Made by a program: the position numbers and the translations under genes
Shown here: piece after piece, positions 1 through 9,300 of the stretch
Position numbering within the stretch: the stretch's first letter is position 1
How the letters are laid out: the number at the start of each line of letters is the position of its first letter
Notes under the pieces: model-generated
Database searches by the model: none
The model's input: the letters and a program-made list of their open reading frames with translations, nothing else
Told to the model about the DNA's origin: nothing
Source: Bacillus sp. ISL-55
GTDB lineage: Bacteria > Bacillota > Bacilli > Bacillales > Cytobacillaceae
DNA: 64,000 nt
Direction: 5' to 3'
NCBI RefSeq assembly: GCF_018613155.1
Contig: NZ_JAGGQU010000001.1
Span: 125,848 to 189,847, forward strand

Positions 1-2
1 CA

Positions 3-188
3 GTGGCCCAAATCGAGCCAATCGGCTACCATGAGAAGATTTCACCCATCCTTGAATGCGAGCCGGAAACAGCGCTGCTTGTATTGAAGCAGATGCATTT
101 CGATGATAACGATGTTCCAATTCTTTATTCGGTGAATTACTTTAAAGCCGACAAGTTCAGTTTTCATGTCCTTAGAAGAAGAATTTAA
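3..188 (+). CDS. GntR-family transcriptional regulator, C-terminal fragment
   Basis: Only the last 61 or so codons are inside the window; the gene begins upstream. The visible end ([40 protein letters not shown]) has the typical finish of a UTRA effector-binding domain: a beta strand carrying a Pro-Ile/Leu-x-Tyr-Ser element and the closing strand with F-x-F-H. UTRA domains bind small metabolites and control an N-terminal winged helix. In B. subtilis the GntR gene ymfC occupies this place before the ymf cluster. It lies just upstream of a nucleoside importer and may regulate it, which is inference. The DNA-binding half is not visible. Confidence 0.7.
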   Translation: MAQIEPIGYHEKISPILECEPETALLVLKQMHFDDNDVPILYSVNYFKADKFSFHVLRRRI

Positions 189-202
189 CTTTTTTTAATG
201 AA

Positions 203-217
203 ATGAAAACGCTAACT
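203..217 (+). promoter_or_regulatory. Candidate CcpA (cre) site
   Basis: ATGAAAACGCTAACT fits every position of the degenerate cre consensus WTGNAANCGNWNNCW. It lies about 60 bases before the start of the lipoprotein gene, a position suited to carbon catabolite control of the importer. Binding is inferred from sequence only. Confidence 0.5.
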
Positions 218-222
218 GATTG

Positions 223-237
223 GTTTTTCAGAACATT
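223..237 (+). promoter_or_regulatory. Candidate CodY box
   Basis: GTTTTTCAGAACATT matches the CodY consensus AATTTTCWGAAAATT at 12 of 15 positions. CodY represses the nucleoside importer nupNOPQ of B. subtilis, so a site here fits the downstream genes. It lies six bases after the candidate cre site. Confidence 0.5.
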
Positions 238-275
238 CCTGCGAAATCACAAACATTCTCTGGGGGGTACAAACC

Positions 276-1370
276 TTGAAAAAGCGTAAATTTGGTTTGG
301 TAATGTCATTGCTTTTAGCGGCAGGTACAATGTTGGCAGGTTGCGGAAGTGACGAAGGCGACAGTTCTAAGGGCAAGGAGTCAGACTTAAGAGTTGGTAT
401 GGTTACTGACGCAGGTACGATTGATGACAAATCTTTCAACCAGGGCACTTGGGAAGGAATCCTGAAGGCTGAGGAAGATCTTGGAGTTAAGACAAAGTAC
501 CTTAAGCCAGCTGGAACGACTGAAGCAGAATACTTAAAAGAAATCGGTAACTTATATGATGCAGAATATAAGTTTATCATTACACCGGGCTTTAAATTTG
601 AAACAGCAGTTTTCCAAGCCCAAGATAAATATGAAGATGCTAAATTCGTCATCATTGACGGAAACCCACACAATGGCGACTATAATCCAGTAGTAAAAGA
701 CAACACTGTTGCAGTATTCTTTGCTGAGCATGAGTCTGGATTCCTTGCTGGTGTTGCTGCAGCGGTTGAATTGAAGGAAGGCGAAGCTGGATTCATCGGC
801 GGTATGGAAATTCCAGCAGTACAAAAGTTCAACTGGGGCTTCCAGCAAGGACTTAAGTATGCAAATGAAAATCTTGACACTAATGTAACAATGAAAGCTG
901 AGAACGTTGTATATCAAGGTTCATTCGACAACGCAGCTGCTGGTGGACAAATCGCGGCTCAATTCTATGACCGTGGCGTAGATGTCATCTTCACTGCTGC
1001 AGGTGGTGTTGGTGTTGGAGCGATCAACGAAGCTAAGAACCGTGCGAAGGCTGGAGATAATGTCTGGATCGTTGGTGTTGACGTTGACCAGTTTGAAGAT
1101 GGTAAGTACGATGGCGACAAGTCAGTTATCTTGACTTCAGCAATGAAGAAGCTTGACCAGGTTGCTTTCGACATGGTACAAGCTGAGATTGACGGCGAAT
1201 TCCCAGGCGGAAAAACAATGATTTTCGATGCTAAGAACGATGGTATTGGTCTTCCTGAGAAGAACCCTAACCTAAGCGAAGAAACTACTGGCAAGGTAAA
1301 GGAAGCTTACGAAAAGATCAAATCTGAAGAAATCAAGGTCTCTGCTGAACAAGGAGATTTATTCAAGTAA
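276..1370 (+). CDS. nupN: BMP-family nucleoside-binding lipoprotein of an ABC importer
   Basis: Extracytoplasmic substrate-binding lipoprotein that captures nucleosides and delivers them to the NupP/NupQ permease. The 364-aa product starts at TTG after a strong GGGGGGT ribosome site. It has a lipoprotein signal: basic MKKRK, a hydrophobic core and the lipobox LAGC, so Cys23 would be lipidated. The mature part is a BMP/PnrA-type periplasmic-binding fold, with DAGTIDDKSFNQGTWEG near the N terminus and GGVGVGAINEA near the middle. ATPase and permease genes follow in the order seen in B. subtilis nupNOPQ, which imports guanosine. The symbol is given by synteny and family; the exact substrate is not shown by sequence. 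Confidence 0.85.
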   Translation: MKKRKFGLVMSLLLAAGTMLAGCGSDEGDSSKGKESDLRVGMVTDAGTIDDKSFNQGTWEGILKAEEDLGVKTKYLKPAGTTEAEYLKEIGNLYDAEYKFIITPGFKFETAVFQAQDKYEDAKFVIIDGNPHNGDYNPVVKDNTVAVFFAEHESGFLAGVAAAVELKEGEAGFIGGMEIPAVQKFNWGFQQGLKYANENLDTNVTMKAENVVYQGSFDNAAAGGQIAAQFYDRGVDVIFTAAGGVGVGAINEAKNRAKAGDNVWIVGVDVDQFEDGKYDGDKSVILTSAMKKLDQVAFDMVQAEIDGEFPGGKTMIFDAKNDGIGLPEKNPNLSEETTGKVKEAYEKIKSEEIKVSAEQGDLFK

Positions 1371-1378
1371 AAAAGTGC

Positions 1379-1408
1379 AAAAGAGACGGTCTCTTCCGTC
1401 TCTTTTGT
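1379..1408 (+). terminator. Intrinsic terminator/attenuator after the binding-protein gene
   Basis: AAAAGAGACGG and CCGTCTCTTTT form an 11-bp stem with a 6-base loop that ends in a T run. It sits inside the transporter operon. Partial termination here would yield more binding protein than ATPase and permease, a common arrangement in ABC importers. Confidence 0.8.
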
Positions 1409-1622
1409 CTATCAAACTCAAAACGGAAAATATTTGAAATTGTATTTCCGCTTCGATAAAGAAATGTACAGCTCCAGAGCCTGGCTTCCAATCGATCGGC
1501 CTTCCAAAGGATTTGTTTTTTCTCACTTCCCCTTGGTATCCTGGCCTATTCTTGTGAAGCTGACCAAGGCGCTTACGCTATTCTTAATAGGTATAGAGTC
1601 TAATACAAAGGTGAGTGCTACT

Positions 1623-3146
1623 ATGAGTTATGTAGTTGAGATGTTGAATATTCGGAAAGAGTTTCCGGGTATCGTAGCCAACGATAATATTACCCTTACA
1701 CTAAAAAAAGGGGAAATACATGCACTTCTAGGTGAAAACGGCGCAGGAAAGTCAACCCTGATGGGTGTTCTGTTTGGCATGTATCAGCCTGAACGAGGCT
1801 TAATAAAAGTAAATGGCAAAGAAGTGAAGATTACTAATCCTAATGTTGCAAACCGTTTGGGAATTGGGATGGTTCACCAGCACTTTAAGCTGGTTGATAA
1901 CTTTACTGTAACAGAAAACATCATATTGGGCAGTGAGCCGCTTAAAGGCATGGTGCTCGATATTGATAAAGCTGCAAAAAGAATTGCAGAATTATCAAAG
2001 CATTACGGTTTGAATGTAGATCCTCATGCGAAAATCGAGGACATTTCAGTAGGTATGCAGCAAAGGGTAGAAATTTTGAAAATGCTTTATCGTGAAGCAG
2101 ATGTACTGATTTTGGATGAGCCAACAGCTGTTCTTACACCGGCAGAAATCGATGAATTGATGAAAATCATGCGCAATCTTATTAATGAAGGTAAGTCTAT
2201 TATTATTATCACTCATAAACTGAAGGAAATTAAGGCAGTTGCTGACCGCTGTACGGTAATCCGCCGCGGAAAAGGAATAGGCACTGTTAATGTGGCAGAA
2301 TCGAGTGAGGCAAGTCTTGCCGAAATGATGGTCGGACGTCATGTCTCTTTCAAAGTGGATAAGAAAGAAAGTACTCCTGGTGAAGTGGTACTTAAAATAG
2401 ATTCTTTATCAGTCAAGAACAATAGAAAAGTGATGGGTTTGAAGGACTTTTCATTGGAAGTCCGAGCTGGCGAAATAGTCGGTATTGCTGGTGTTGAAGG
2501 CAATGGACAGACAGAAATCGTAGAAGCAATCACTGGCTTAAGGAAAGCTGAGTCTGGGACAATTTTAATCAGTGGTGAAGAAATCACGAACCTTCCAATC
2601 CGTCAGCGGAATGAAAAAGGAATTAGCCACATTCCGGAAGACAGGCAAAAGCGCGGTCTTGTCTTGGATTACTCACTTGTATCAAATATGGTGCTTCAAA
2701 TTTATAACAAGCAGCCTTTCTCTAAGCGCGGACTATTAAGTTTCCCTGCTATGAAAGCGTATGCTCAAAATATCATCGAAAACTTCGATGTGCGTTCAGG
2801 CGAAGGTGCTTCATCGATTGCCAGGACTCTTTCTGGAGGGAATCAACAGAAAGCAATCATCGGCAGAGAGCTCGAACTTGACCCTAAGCTCTTGATTGCA
2901 GTCCAGCCGACTCGTGGTTTGGATGTAGGTTCCATTGAATATATCCATAGAAGGATTATTGAGCATCGTGACAAAGGAAATGCAGTACTTCTTATTTCAT
3001 TGGAGCTTGACGAGGTTCTGCAGCTTTCAGACCGTATCGCCATCGTGAATAATGGTGAGCTTGTAGGCGAGGTAATCGCTGCGGAAACAAATGAAAATGA
3101 AGTTGGTCTTATGATGGCAGGCGTGGCTAAGGAGAGAAGCATATGA
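1623..3146 (+). CDS. nupO: Nucleoside ABC importer, dual ATPase subunit
   Basis: Cytoplasmic ATPase that powers the importer; 507 aa with two fused nucleotide-binding domains as in RbsA-type proteins. Domain 1 has Walker A GENGAGKST (residues 37-45), signature SVGMQQR and Walker B VLILDEPTAVLT. Domain 2 has a degenerate Walker A GVEGNGQTE, a full LSGGNQQK signature and AVQPTRGLDVG, where Gln stands in the catalytic Glu position, so one site is probably weak, as is usual in this group. The open frame extends upstream to 1434, but ATG 1623 has the ribosome site AAAGGTG and begins the family's conserved N terminus. The stop overlaps the next start (ATGA). Confidence 0.9.
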   Translation: MSYVVEMLNIRKEFPGIVANDNITLTLKKGEIHALLGENGAGKSTLMGVLFGMYQPERGLIKVNGKEVKITNPNVANRLGIGMVHQHFKLVDNFTVTENIILGSEPLKGMVLDIDKAAKRIAELSKHYGLNVDPHAKIEDISVGMQQRVEILKMLYREADVLILDEPTAVLTPAEIDELMKIMRNLINEGKSIIIITHKLKEIKAVADRCTVIRRGKGIGTVNVAESSEASLAEMMVGRHVSFKVDKKESTPGEVVLKIDSLSVKNNRKVMGLKDFSLEVRAGEIVGIAGVEGNGQTEIVEAITGLRKAESGTILISGEEITNLPIRQRNEKGISHIPEDRQKRGLVLDYSLVSNMVLQIYNKQPFSKRGLLSFPAMKAYAQNIIENFDVRSGEGASSIARTLSGGNQQKAIIGRELELDPKLLIAVQPTRGLDVGSIEYIHRRIIEHRDKGNAVLLISLELDEVLQLSDRIAIVNNGELVGEVIAAETNENEVGLMMAGVAKERSI

Positions 3147-4222
3147 GAAATACCATCGTATCATTAATATCTATTATTCTAGGTCTGGTGGCCGGTGGCA
3201 TTTTGATGCTGTTCATCGGCAGCAATCCGATTGAAGGCTATTCCTACTTGCTTCAAGGAGCATTGAAAAACCTAGAGCGTATCGGTAATACTTTAGCAAC
3301 AGCAACTCCTCTTATTTTCACTGGTTTGTCTGTTGCGTTTGCTTTCCGTACAGGTCTTTTTAACATTGGGGCATCAGGACAGATGCTGGTTGGGGGTCTT
3401 GCTGCTACAGCAGTTGCCTTGACTTTCGATTTATCCCGGCCAATCCTTCTTTTGGTCATGGTCCTTGCAGGTCTGGTAGCCGGCGGATTATGGGCTTTCG
3501 TTCCTGGTCTTCTCAAAGCGAAATTCAATGTTCATGAGGTTGTTTCGACGATCATGATGAACTGGATTGCTTACTGGACGATTTACTATGTGGTACCTGG
3601 TTACTTCAAAGGTGAATTCCTTGAGACAGAATCTAAGAAACTGGCAGAATCAGATACTCTGAGAACTCCATTTCTTACAGAAATGTTTGATGGATCTTAT
3701 ATTAACTTAGGTCTGTTTCTTGCAGTCATCGCAGTTATCATTATTGCCTTCATCATTGAAAAGACAACCCTTGGATTTGAGTTAAAGGCAGTTGGATTTA
3801 ACAGATTCGCTGCGGAATATGCAGGTATGAAAGTTAACCGAAACATCATTCTTTCCATGTTGATTTCTGGTGCTCTTGCTGGAGTCGGCGGAGTAGCACT
3901 GTACACAGGAAATGCATCAAGCATTCAAATCGGTATACTGCCTGCGCAGGGTTACGATGGCATCGCGGTCGCTCTTCTCGGTGCAAATCATCCTGTGGGT
4001 GTATTCTTCGCGGCAGTGCTGTTCGGGATTCTTTACTCAGGTACTGGGTTCATGAATGCTATGACTGAAATTCCACCTGAATTGGCAAATACCATTATCG
4101 CGATCATCATTTATTTTGCTGCAACGAGTGTAATGATTGAACGTCTGCTGAATAAATTCAAGACGAGAAAATCAAACAAAGAAGATAAAAGTGGTCCTGT
4201 AGTCGAGAAGGGAGATTCATAA
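3143..4222 (+). CDS. nupP: Nucleoside ABC importer permease 1
   Basis: Integral membrane permease of 359 aa in the BPD_transp_2 family that includes ribose and BMP-linked nucleoside permeases. It has about eight to ten hydrophobic segments; conserved pieces include FNIGASGQMLVGGL and FRTGLFNIGA near residue 75 and ALLGANHPVGVFFAAVLFG near the C-terminal third. The C-terminal tail is basic and cytoplasmic. It overlaps the ATPase gene by four bases and is followed one base later by the second permease, so the two are translationally coupled and would form a heterodimeric channel. Confidence 0.88.
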   Translation: MRNTIVSLISIILGLVAGGILMLFIGSNPIEGYSYLLQGALKNLERIGNTLATATPLIFTGLSVAFAFRTGLFNIGASGQMLVGGLAATAVALTFDLSRPILLLVMVLAGLVAGGLWAFVPGLLKAKFNVHEVVSTIMMNWIAYWTIYYVVPGYFKGEFLETESKKLAESDTLRTPFLTEMFDGSYINLGLFLAVIAVIIIAFIIEKTTLGFELKAVGFNRFAAEYAGMKVNRNIILSMLISGALAGVGGVALYTGNASSIQIGILPAQGYDGIAVALLGANHPVGVFFAAVLFGILYSGTGFMNAMTEIPPELANTIIAIIIYFAATSVMIERLLNKFKTRKSNKEDKSGPVVEKGDS

Positions 4223-4223
4223 G

Positions 4224-5177
4224 ATGTGGTCAATAATAGAGCAAATTTTTCCTTACGCGATTATCTTTACAATTCCTCTTCTTATTACGGCATTAGGCGG
4301 ACTTTTTAGTGAAAGAAGCGGTATTGTTAATATTGCCCTTGAGGGATTAATGGTCATTGGTGCCTTTTCTGGCGCTTTGTCCATCCATTACCTGAACGGC
4401 GTATTGGACAACCACACATTGGTACTGTGGCTTGGATTGCTGGCTGCTGTAATTGCTGGTATACTTTTCTCCATCTTGCATGCATTTGCGAGCATTAATC
4501 TTAACGCAAACCAAATCATCAGTGGAACGGCAATTAATATGATTGCCACTGCCCTGACCGTTTTCCTGGCACGCAATATCACTGGAAGTGGAAACATAAG
4601 AATCTCAAGCGGTTTCTCTCCATCAAATGTTCCTTTTCTATCTGATATTCCAGTGATTGGAGATTTATTTTTCACAAAAACATATCCAACAACATGGTTT
4701 GTATTAGCTATTCTTTTCGTAAGTTCATTCGTTTTATATAAAACAAGGTTTGGTCTTCGTTTAAGATCATGTGGTGAATTCCCGCAGGCTGCTGAAGCAG
4801 CAGGAATTAATGTCAGGAAAGTCCGTTACAGCGGGGTGCTGATCTCTGGAGCTTTCGCCGGATTGGGCGGAGCCTTGATTATTGTCACGCAGTCAGGTGA
4901 ATTCACAGGGACTGTTGCAGGACTGGGCTTCCTTGCACTGGCTTCCTTGATTTTCGGTCAGTGGAAACCGCTAGGCGTGCTGGCAGCGACATTATTTTTT
5001 GGATTTGCCAGTACGATTGCAAACGTCTCTCAAGTAATTCCTGAGCTGGCTGTTATCCCGCCGATCTTGTTAAAGATTTTCCCATATGTAGTGACACTGA
5101 TCGCACTTGTTATATTCTCCAAGTCGTCACAAGCTCCAAAGGCTGTTGGAGAAACCTTTGACAGTGGAAAACGTTAA
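4224..5177 (+). CDS. nupQ: Nucleoside ABC importer permease 2
   Basis: Second permease half, 317 aa, of the same family as its upstream neighbour. It shows GLFSERSGIVNIALEGLM near the N terminus, the hallmark of this permease class, and FLALASLIFGQWKPLGV near the C terminus, with eight or so hydrophobic segments. It starts one base after the stop of the first permease and ends the operon, just before a strong terminator. Together with the lipoprotein, the ATPase and the other permease it forms a complete nucleoside importer. Confidence 0.88.
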   Translation: MWSIIEQIFPYAIIFTIPLLITALGGLFSERSGIVNIALEGLMVIGAFSGALSIHYLNGVLDNHTLVLWLGLLAAVIAGILFSILHAFASINLNANQIISGTAINMIATALTVFLARNITGSGNIRISSGFSPSNVPFLSDIPVIGDLFFTKTYPTTWFVLAILFVSSFVLYKTRFGLRLRSCGEFPQAAEAAGINVRKVRYSGVLISGAFAGLGGALIIVTQSGEFTGTVAGLGFLALASLIFGQWKPLGVLAATLFFGFASTIANVSQVIPELAVIPPILLKIFPYVVTLIALVIFSKSSQAPKAVGETFDSGKR

Positions 5178-5191
5178 ACTTTTATACTGTA

Positions 5192-5224
5192 AAAAGAGGT
5201 ACCTGCTAAAGGTACCTCTTTTAA
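5192..5224 (+). terminator. Intrinsic terminator of the nup operon
   Basis: AAAAGAGGTACC pairs with GGTACCTCTTTT, a perfect 12-bp stem around a 7-base loop, with the T-rich arm serving as the U tract. Confidence 0.9.
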
Positions 5225-5357
5225 TTCGGAGCTTGGATTTTATTCACTACATTAAAATATCATATGAAAATGCATATTCCTTTTAGAATAAATCTTCCAT
5301 ATGTGTTAATATAAAGGAAAAGTTTGCTAAAAATAATATCGTCAAGAGGGCATGCAT

Positions 5358-6446
5358 ATGAAACTATCATTATATATGGATGATCGTGAAACAGAAAAAA
5401 TCTTTTCTTATTTACGCTGGATATTCTTGTTGGTAGGAATTATGGTATTTTATTTCCCCCCTCTGGCGGACAGGCTGAATTTCACCAAAGAAACCTTTCC
5501 CTTATTGCTGGCGATAGGATTTGTCTATATGGCCGTGACTCAGGTTGCTTTAATTAAAATGCCGGCGGGAAACGAGTATTTCAATTTGCTTACGAAAGCC
5601 GGAATCGTATTTGATTATATTGCGCTGATGTGGCTTCTTGCATTGACGAACGGAGTCTTGTCGCCGCTTTTTCCGATTGCTTATTTGGTTGTCATGCATG
5701 CGACAATCTACTGGAGGACGAAAGGGGCAATTCTATCCTCGATTTCGCTGACAGCAGGATACTCAACTATTTTTGCTTTACAGGCTCAATTCGATTTTAA
5801 TACAACGTTTGTCTTTATTTTAAATCTTATTTTCATTTGGATCATAGGTGTGTTTGGGTCGTTAATCGTCATTCGTGAAAGGAAGCATTTGAGACAGAAG
5901 GAAATTTTTCATGAATTGATGTTCACTGATTACTTAACAGGCTTATACAATCATCGGCATTTCCAGGAACAACTAAGGATTATGACAAGCGTACAGCAGA
6001 ATTTCCTGCTTGTCATGGGAGATATCGATCACTTTAAGCAAATCAACGACCATTTTGGCCATTTGACTGGAGATGAAATACTAAAAAATTTAGGTGGGAT
6101 TTTTCGGGATCTGGCTGATGATTACGATGCACAGGCTTTCCGTTATGGTGGAGAAGAGTTTGCCTTTCTTTTGCCGGACACAGAGGAAAACAGGCAGATT
6201 TGCTTTTTTGATGACCTATATGGAAAGTTATCATCCGAGAAGTTTAGCAAAGAATGCATTAGTGTCACAATGAGCTTTGGGATTGCTGCTTCAAAAGCGG
6301 GAGTTTTGCCGGATAAACTCCTTGGTTACACAGACCAGCTTTTGTACAGGGCGAAAGCAAACGGGAAAAATCAGGTGAAATTTGAATCAGGATATACATA
6401 TTATTATTCGAAAGCTAAAGAAGAAATAGCCGCTTCAAAGCAATAA
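5358..6446 (+). CDS. Membrane-anchored GGDEF protein (putative diguanylate cyclase)
   Basis: A 362-aa protein. The N-terminal half has five or six hydrophobic segments and probably senses a membrane or extracellular signal. The C-terminal half is a GGDEF domain: FTDYLTGLYNHRHF opens it, MGDIDHFKQINDHFGHLTGDE carries the metal and base contacts, and RYGGEEF (GGEEF at residues 264-268) is the active-site loop, an active variant. No RxxD inhibitory site precedes the loop, so product inhibition is not expected. ATG 5358 is chosen over ATG 5352 because AAGAGGG ends at 5350 and is too close to the first. It is flanked by terminators and is likely monocistronic. Confidence 0.85.
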   Translation: MKLSLYMDDRETEKIFSYLRWIFLLVGIMVFYFPPLADRLNFTKETFPLLLAIGFVYMAVTQVALIKMPAGNEYFNLLTKAGIVFDYIALMWLLALTNGVLSPLFPIAYLVVMHATIYWRTKGAILSSISLTAGYSTIFALQAQFDFNTTFVFILNLIFIWIIGVFGSLIVIRERKHLRQKEIFHELMFTDYLTGLYNHRHFQEQLRIMTSVQQNFLLVMGDIDHFKQINDHFGHLTGDEILKNLGGIFRDLADDYDAQAFRYGGEEFAFLLPDTEENRQICFFDDLYGKLSSEKFSKECISVTMSFGIAASKAGVLPDKLLGYTDQLLYRAKANGKNQVKFESGYTYYYSKAKEEIAASKQ

Positions 6447-6472
6447 AAGCTTCCCACTTGGGAAGCTTTTTC
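6445..6472 (+). terminator. Intrinsic terminator after the GGDEF gene
   Basis: AAAAGCTTCCC and GGGAAGCTTTT form an 11-bp stem with a 4-base loop and a T run. It overlaps the stop codon. Confidence 0.9.
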
Positions 6473-6658
6473 CGTATTGGCTGCCAATTCCTTGAATTAG
6501 CCTTAATGTCAAAGGTATAGTTAGAGTATATTTATTGGAATATTAAATATAGACTTCACAACGTATACATAACAGAGAAGAATGTTTTATTTTCATCAAT
6601 GATGTGAAGAAGAATGATTGTAAGCAAGTCCTGGTGTTATAAATAAAGGAGGATTTCA

Positions 6659-7936
6659 ATGGCTGTCATTTCAGAAAGTATCAAGGATATGAAAGGCTAC
6701 AAGCTCCATATTGTTAAAACGGAAAAATTCAAGACGAATACAATTGTTTGGAAGATGAAGGCACCACTTACCAGTGAGGATGTAACAAAAAGGGCGCTTC
6801 TCCCTTATGTACTGCAAAGCAGCTCTAAGGCTTACCCTTCCACTTCAAAGTTTCGTTCCTACCTTGATGAGCTATACGGAGCAAATTTATATGTTGATGT
6901 ATCAAAAAAGGGAGAATATCAGGTCATTAGTTTTTCATTAGAAATCGCCAATGAAAAATTCTTAAGCGATCGTGAACCTTTACTAAAAAAAGGATTGCAA
7001 TTGATGGCGGAAATGTTGGTGAATCCGTTTGCAGACAATGAAGCTTTTGACAAAGAAACTGTCGAAAAGGAAAAGCGAACGTTAAAGCAGAGAATCCAGG
7101 CTGTCTATGATGATAAAATGAGATACTCTAATTTCAGGCTCGTCCAGGAAATGTGCAAGGATGAACCATACGAGCTCCATGTCAATGGCGAGATTGATGA
7201 CATTCCGCAAATCGACGAGAAGAATCTCTATGAATACTATAATAAAGCCTTTGCAGAAGATGAGCTTGACTTGTTCATTATCGGAGATGTCGATGAGACA
7301 GAAGTACAGTCGATTGCCGAAGAACTCCTGCAATTTAGCCAGCGCACACCGAAACTCGTTGAGCCTGCTAAAGATGCCCATGTCGAAGAGAAAACTGTCA
7401 AGGATCAGGAGGATGTCAAACAAGGGAAGCTGAATATAGGCTACAGAACAAATGTACTTTATGGTGATAACGATTATTATGCTCTCCAGGTTTTCAACGG
7501 AATTTTTGGAGGCTTTTCACATTCCAAGCTTTTCTTGAATGTCCGGGAAAAAAATAGCCTTGCGTATTATGTCGCAAGCCGTCTTGAAAGCCATAAAGGT
7601 TTGATGATGGTTATGTCAGGCATTGAATTTGAAAATTTCGAGCTGGCTGTAAAAATAATCCGTGAACAAATGGAAGCAATGCAAGCAGGCGATTTTACTG
7701 ACCAGGAAATCGAACAAACAAAGGCAGTGATTGAGAACCAAATGCTTGAAACAATGGATACAGCAAGAGGGATGGTAGAGGTCCTGTATCATAATGTTGT
7801 ATCACGTCAAAATGTCAGCCTCGATGACTGGCTTCAGGGCATGAGTAAAACCACAAAAGAAGAAATCGTTGCTGTAGCCGAAAAGGTTCAGCTTGATACG
7901 GTCTACTTCTTAACTGGATTGGAGGCGGACAAATAA
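6659..7936 (+). CDS. ymfF: Inactive M16-family protein linked to EF-P modification
   Basis: A 425-aa homologue of B. subtilis YmfF. It has the two-lobe pitrilysin/M16 fold but no HxxEH zinc motif near the N terminus, so it is probably the non-catalytic partner of the next gene, as in other heterodimeric M16 pairs. Homologues are annotated as associated with the 5-aminopentanol modification of elongation factor P. It starts at ATG after AAAGGAGG. Its stop shares a base with the next start (TAATG), so the two should be translationally coupled. The direct biochemical role is not shown by sequence. Confidence 0.85.
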   Translation: MAVISESIKDMKGYKLHIVKTEKFKTNTIVWKMKAPLTSEDVTKRALLPYVLQSSSKAYPSTSKFRSYLDELYGANLYVDVSKKGEYQVISFSLEIANEKFLSDREPLLKKGLQLMAEMLVNPFADNEAFDKETVEKEKRTLKQRIQAVYDDKMRYSNFRLVQEMCKDEPYELHVNGEIDDIPQIDEKNLYEYYNKAFAEDELDLFIIGDVDETEVQSIAEELLQFSQRTPKLVEPAKDAHVEEKTVKDQEDVKQGKLNIGYRTNVLYGDNDYYALQVFNGIFGGFSHSKLFLNVREKNSLAYYVASRLESHKGLMMVMSGIEFENFELAVKIIREQMEAMQAGDFTDQEIEQTKAVIENQMLETMDTARGMVEVLYHNVVSRQNVSLDDWLQGMSKTTKEEIVAVAEKVQLDTVYFLTGLEADK

Positions 7937-9231
7937 TGGAGAAAATTACGTTTGAACAGCTTCAGGAAGAAATGTACTATGAAAAGCTGAATAATGGGCT
8001 TGATGTTTACATCCTTCCGAAAAAGGGCTTCAATAAAACATATGCTACTTTTACAACTAAATACGGGTCGATCGATAATCACTTCCTTCCGCCGGGAAAG
8101 GATGATTATGTTAAGGTGCCCGATGGCATCGCTCATTTCCTTGAGCATAAATTGTTTGAAAAGGAAGATGGGGACGTGTTCCAGCAGTTCAGCAAACAGG
8201 GTGCTTCTGCGAACGCATTCACATCCTTCACGAGGACGGCTTATTTGTTCTCCAGCACTTCCAATGTGGAGAAAAACCTGGAAACGTTGATTGACTTTGT
8301 TCAGGAACCATATTTTACAGAGAAGACAGTTGATAAAGAAAAGGGAATCATCGGGCAAGAGATCACGATGTATGATGACAACCCTGATTGGAGATTGTAT
8401 TTTGGGCTGATCCAGAATATGTATAAGAACCATCCAGTAAGCATTGATATCGCAGGTACAATCGAATCAATTTCCCATATCACGAAAGATATGCTGTATG
8501 AATGCTATGAAACCTTTTACCATCCAAGCAATATGTTATTGTTCGTAGTTGGTCAAGTTAACCCTGATGAAATCATGGGCTTAATAAAAGAGAACCAGGG
8601 GAAGAAGGAATACAAAAACAAGCCAGAAATCAAGCGGGTATTTGATGAGGAACAGGCAGGGGTTGCTGAAAAGAAACAGGTTCTGAAAATGAATGTCCAA
8701 ACGTCCAAGTGTCTTGTTGGCATCAAGGCGGCCGATCCAACTGAATCAGGCAAGCAGATGCTGAAAAAAGAGCTGTCAATCAATGTGATGCTTGATATTC
8801 TTTTTGGGAAAAGTTCTGAAAACTACACCGAGTTATATGGTTCAGGCTTAATCGATGATACGTTCTCATACGATTATACCGAGGAGCAAGGCTTTGGTTT
8901 TGCAATGGTTGGCGGTGATACAAATGAGCCTGATGTCCTTGCCAGCAAATTAGAAGCCATGCTGTTGGATGCAAAAGCCGGCCGGGGATTGACAGATGAC
9001 AATCTCGAAAGAACAAAAAAGAAAAAAATAGGAGCTTTCCTAAGGGCTGTTAATTCGCCAGAGTATATTGCAAACCAGTTCACACGCTATGCATTCAATG
9101 AAATGGATCTGTTTGATGTTGTGCCGGTACTTGAAAGCCTTACACTGGAGGACATTAAGCAGGCTGCCAACAATTTAATTGCCGAAGAGAGATTCACGGT
9201 TTGTCAGGTAGTACCAAAGGAAAAGAAATAA
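7936..9231 (+). CDS. ymfH: M16 zinc metallopeptidase linked to EF-P modification
   Basis: A 431-aa M16 protein with an intact inverted zinc motif: HFLEH at residues 67-71 (H67, E70, H71), and a downstream Glu in GIIGQEITMYDD as the expected third ligand. The GASANAFTSF segment after the motif is typical of the family. It is the catalytic partner of the upstream ymfF product, with which it overlaps by one base. B. subtilis ymfH lies in the same position. A 22-base hairpin follows before ymfI. Confidence 0.88.
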   Translation: MEKITFEQLQEEMYYEKLNNGLDVYILPKKGFNKTYATFTTKYGSIDNHFLPPGKDDYVKVPDGIAHFLEHKLFEKEDGDVFQQFSKQGASANAFTSFTRTAYLFSSTSNVEKNLETLIDFVQEPYFTEKTVDKEKGIIGQEITMYDDNPDWRLYFGLIQNMYKNHPVSIDIAGTIESISHITKDMLYECYETFYHPSNMLLFVVGQVNPDEIMGLIKENQGKKEYKNKPEIKRVFDEEQAGVAEKKQVLKMNVQTSKCLVGIKAADPTESGKQMLKKELSINVMLDILFGKSSENYTELYGSGLIDDTFSYDYTEEQGFGFAMVGGDTNEPDVLASKLEAMLLDAKAGRGLTDDNLERTKKKKIGAFLRAVNSPEYIANQFTRYAFNEMDLFDVVPVLESLTLEDIKQAANNLIAEERFTVCQVVPKEKK

Positions 9232-9250
9232 CACACGATTCAATAAGATG

Positions 9251-9278
9251 TGCGCCGGTCATTACCGGCGCATTATTT
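9251..9278 (+). terminator. Hairpin between ymfH and ymfI (weak terminator or attenuator)
   Basis: TGCGCCGGT and ACCGGCGCA form a GC-rich 9-bp stem with a 4-base loop, followed by the T-rich TTATTT. The U tract is short, so partial read-through into ymfI is likely. The hairpin also excludes an upstream GTG at 9250 as the ymfI start. Confidence 0.5.
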
Positions 9279-9300
9279 AATGAAGCTGGAGAGGAAGAAC

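Noticed and set aside
1434-1622. N-terminal extension of the importer ATPase
   Set aside because: The extension has no family similarity, no ribosome site, and lies before ATG 1623, which has AAAGGTG and the conserved N terminus.
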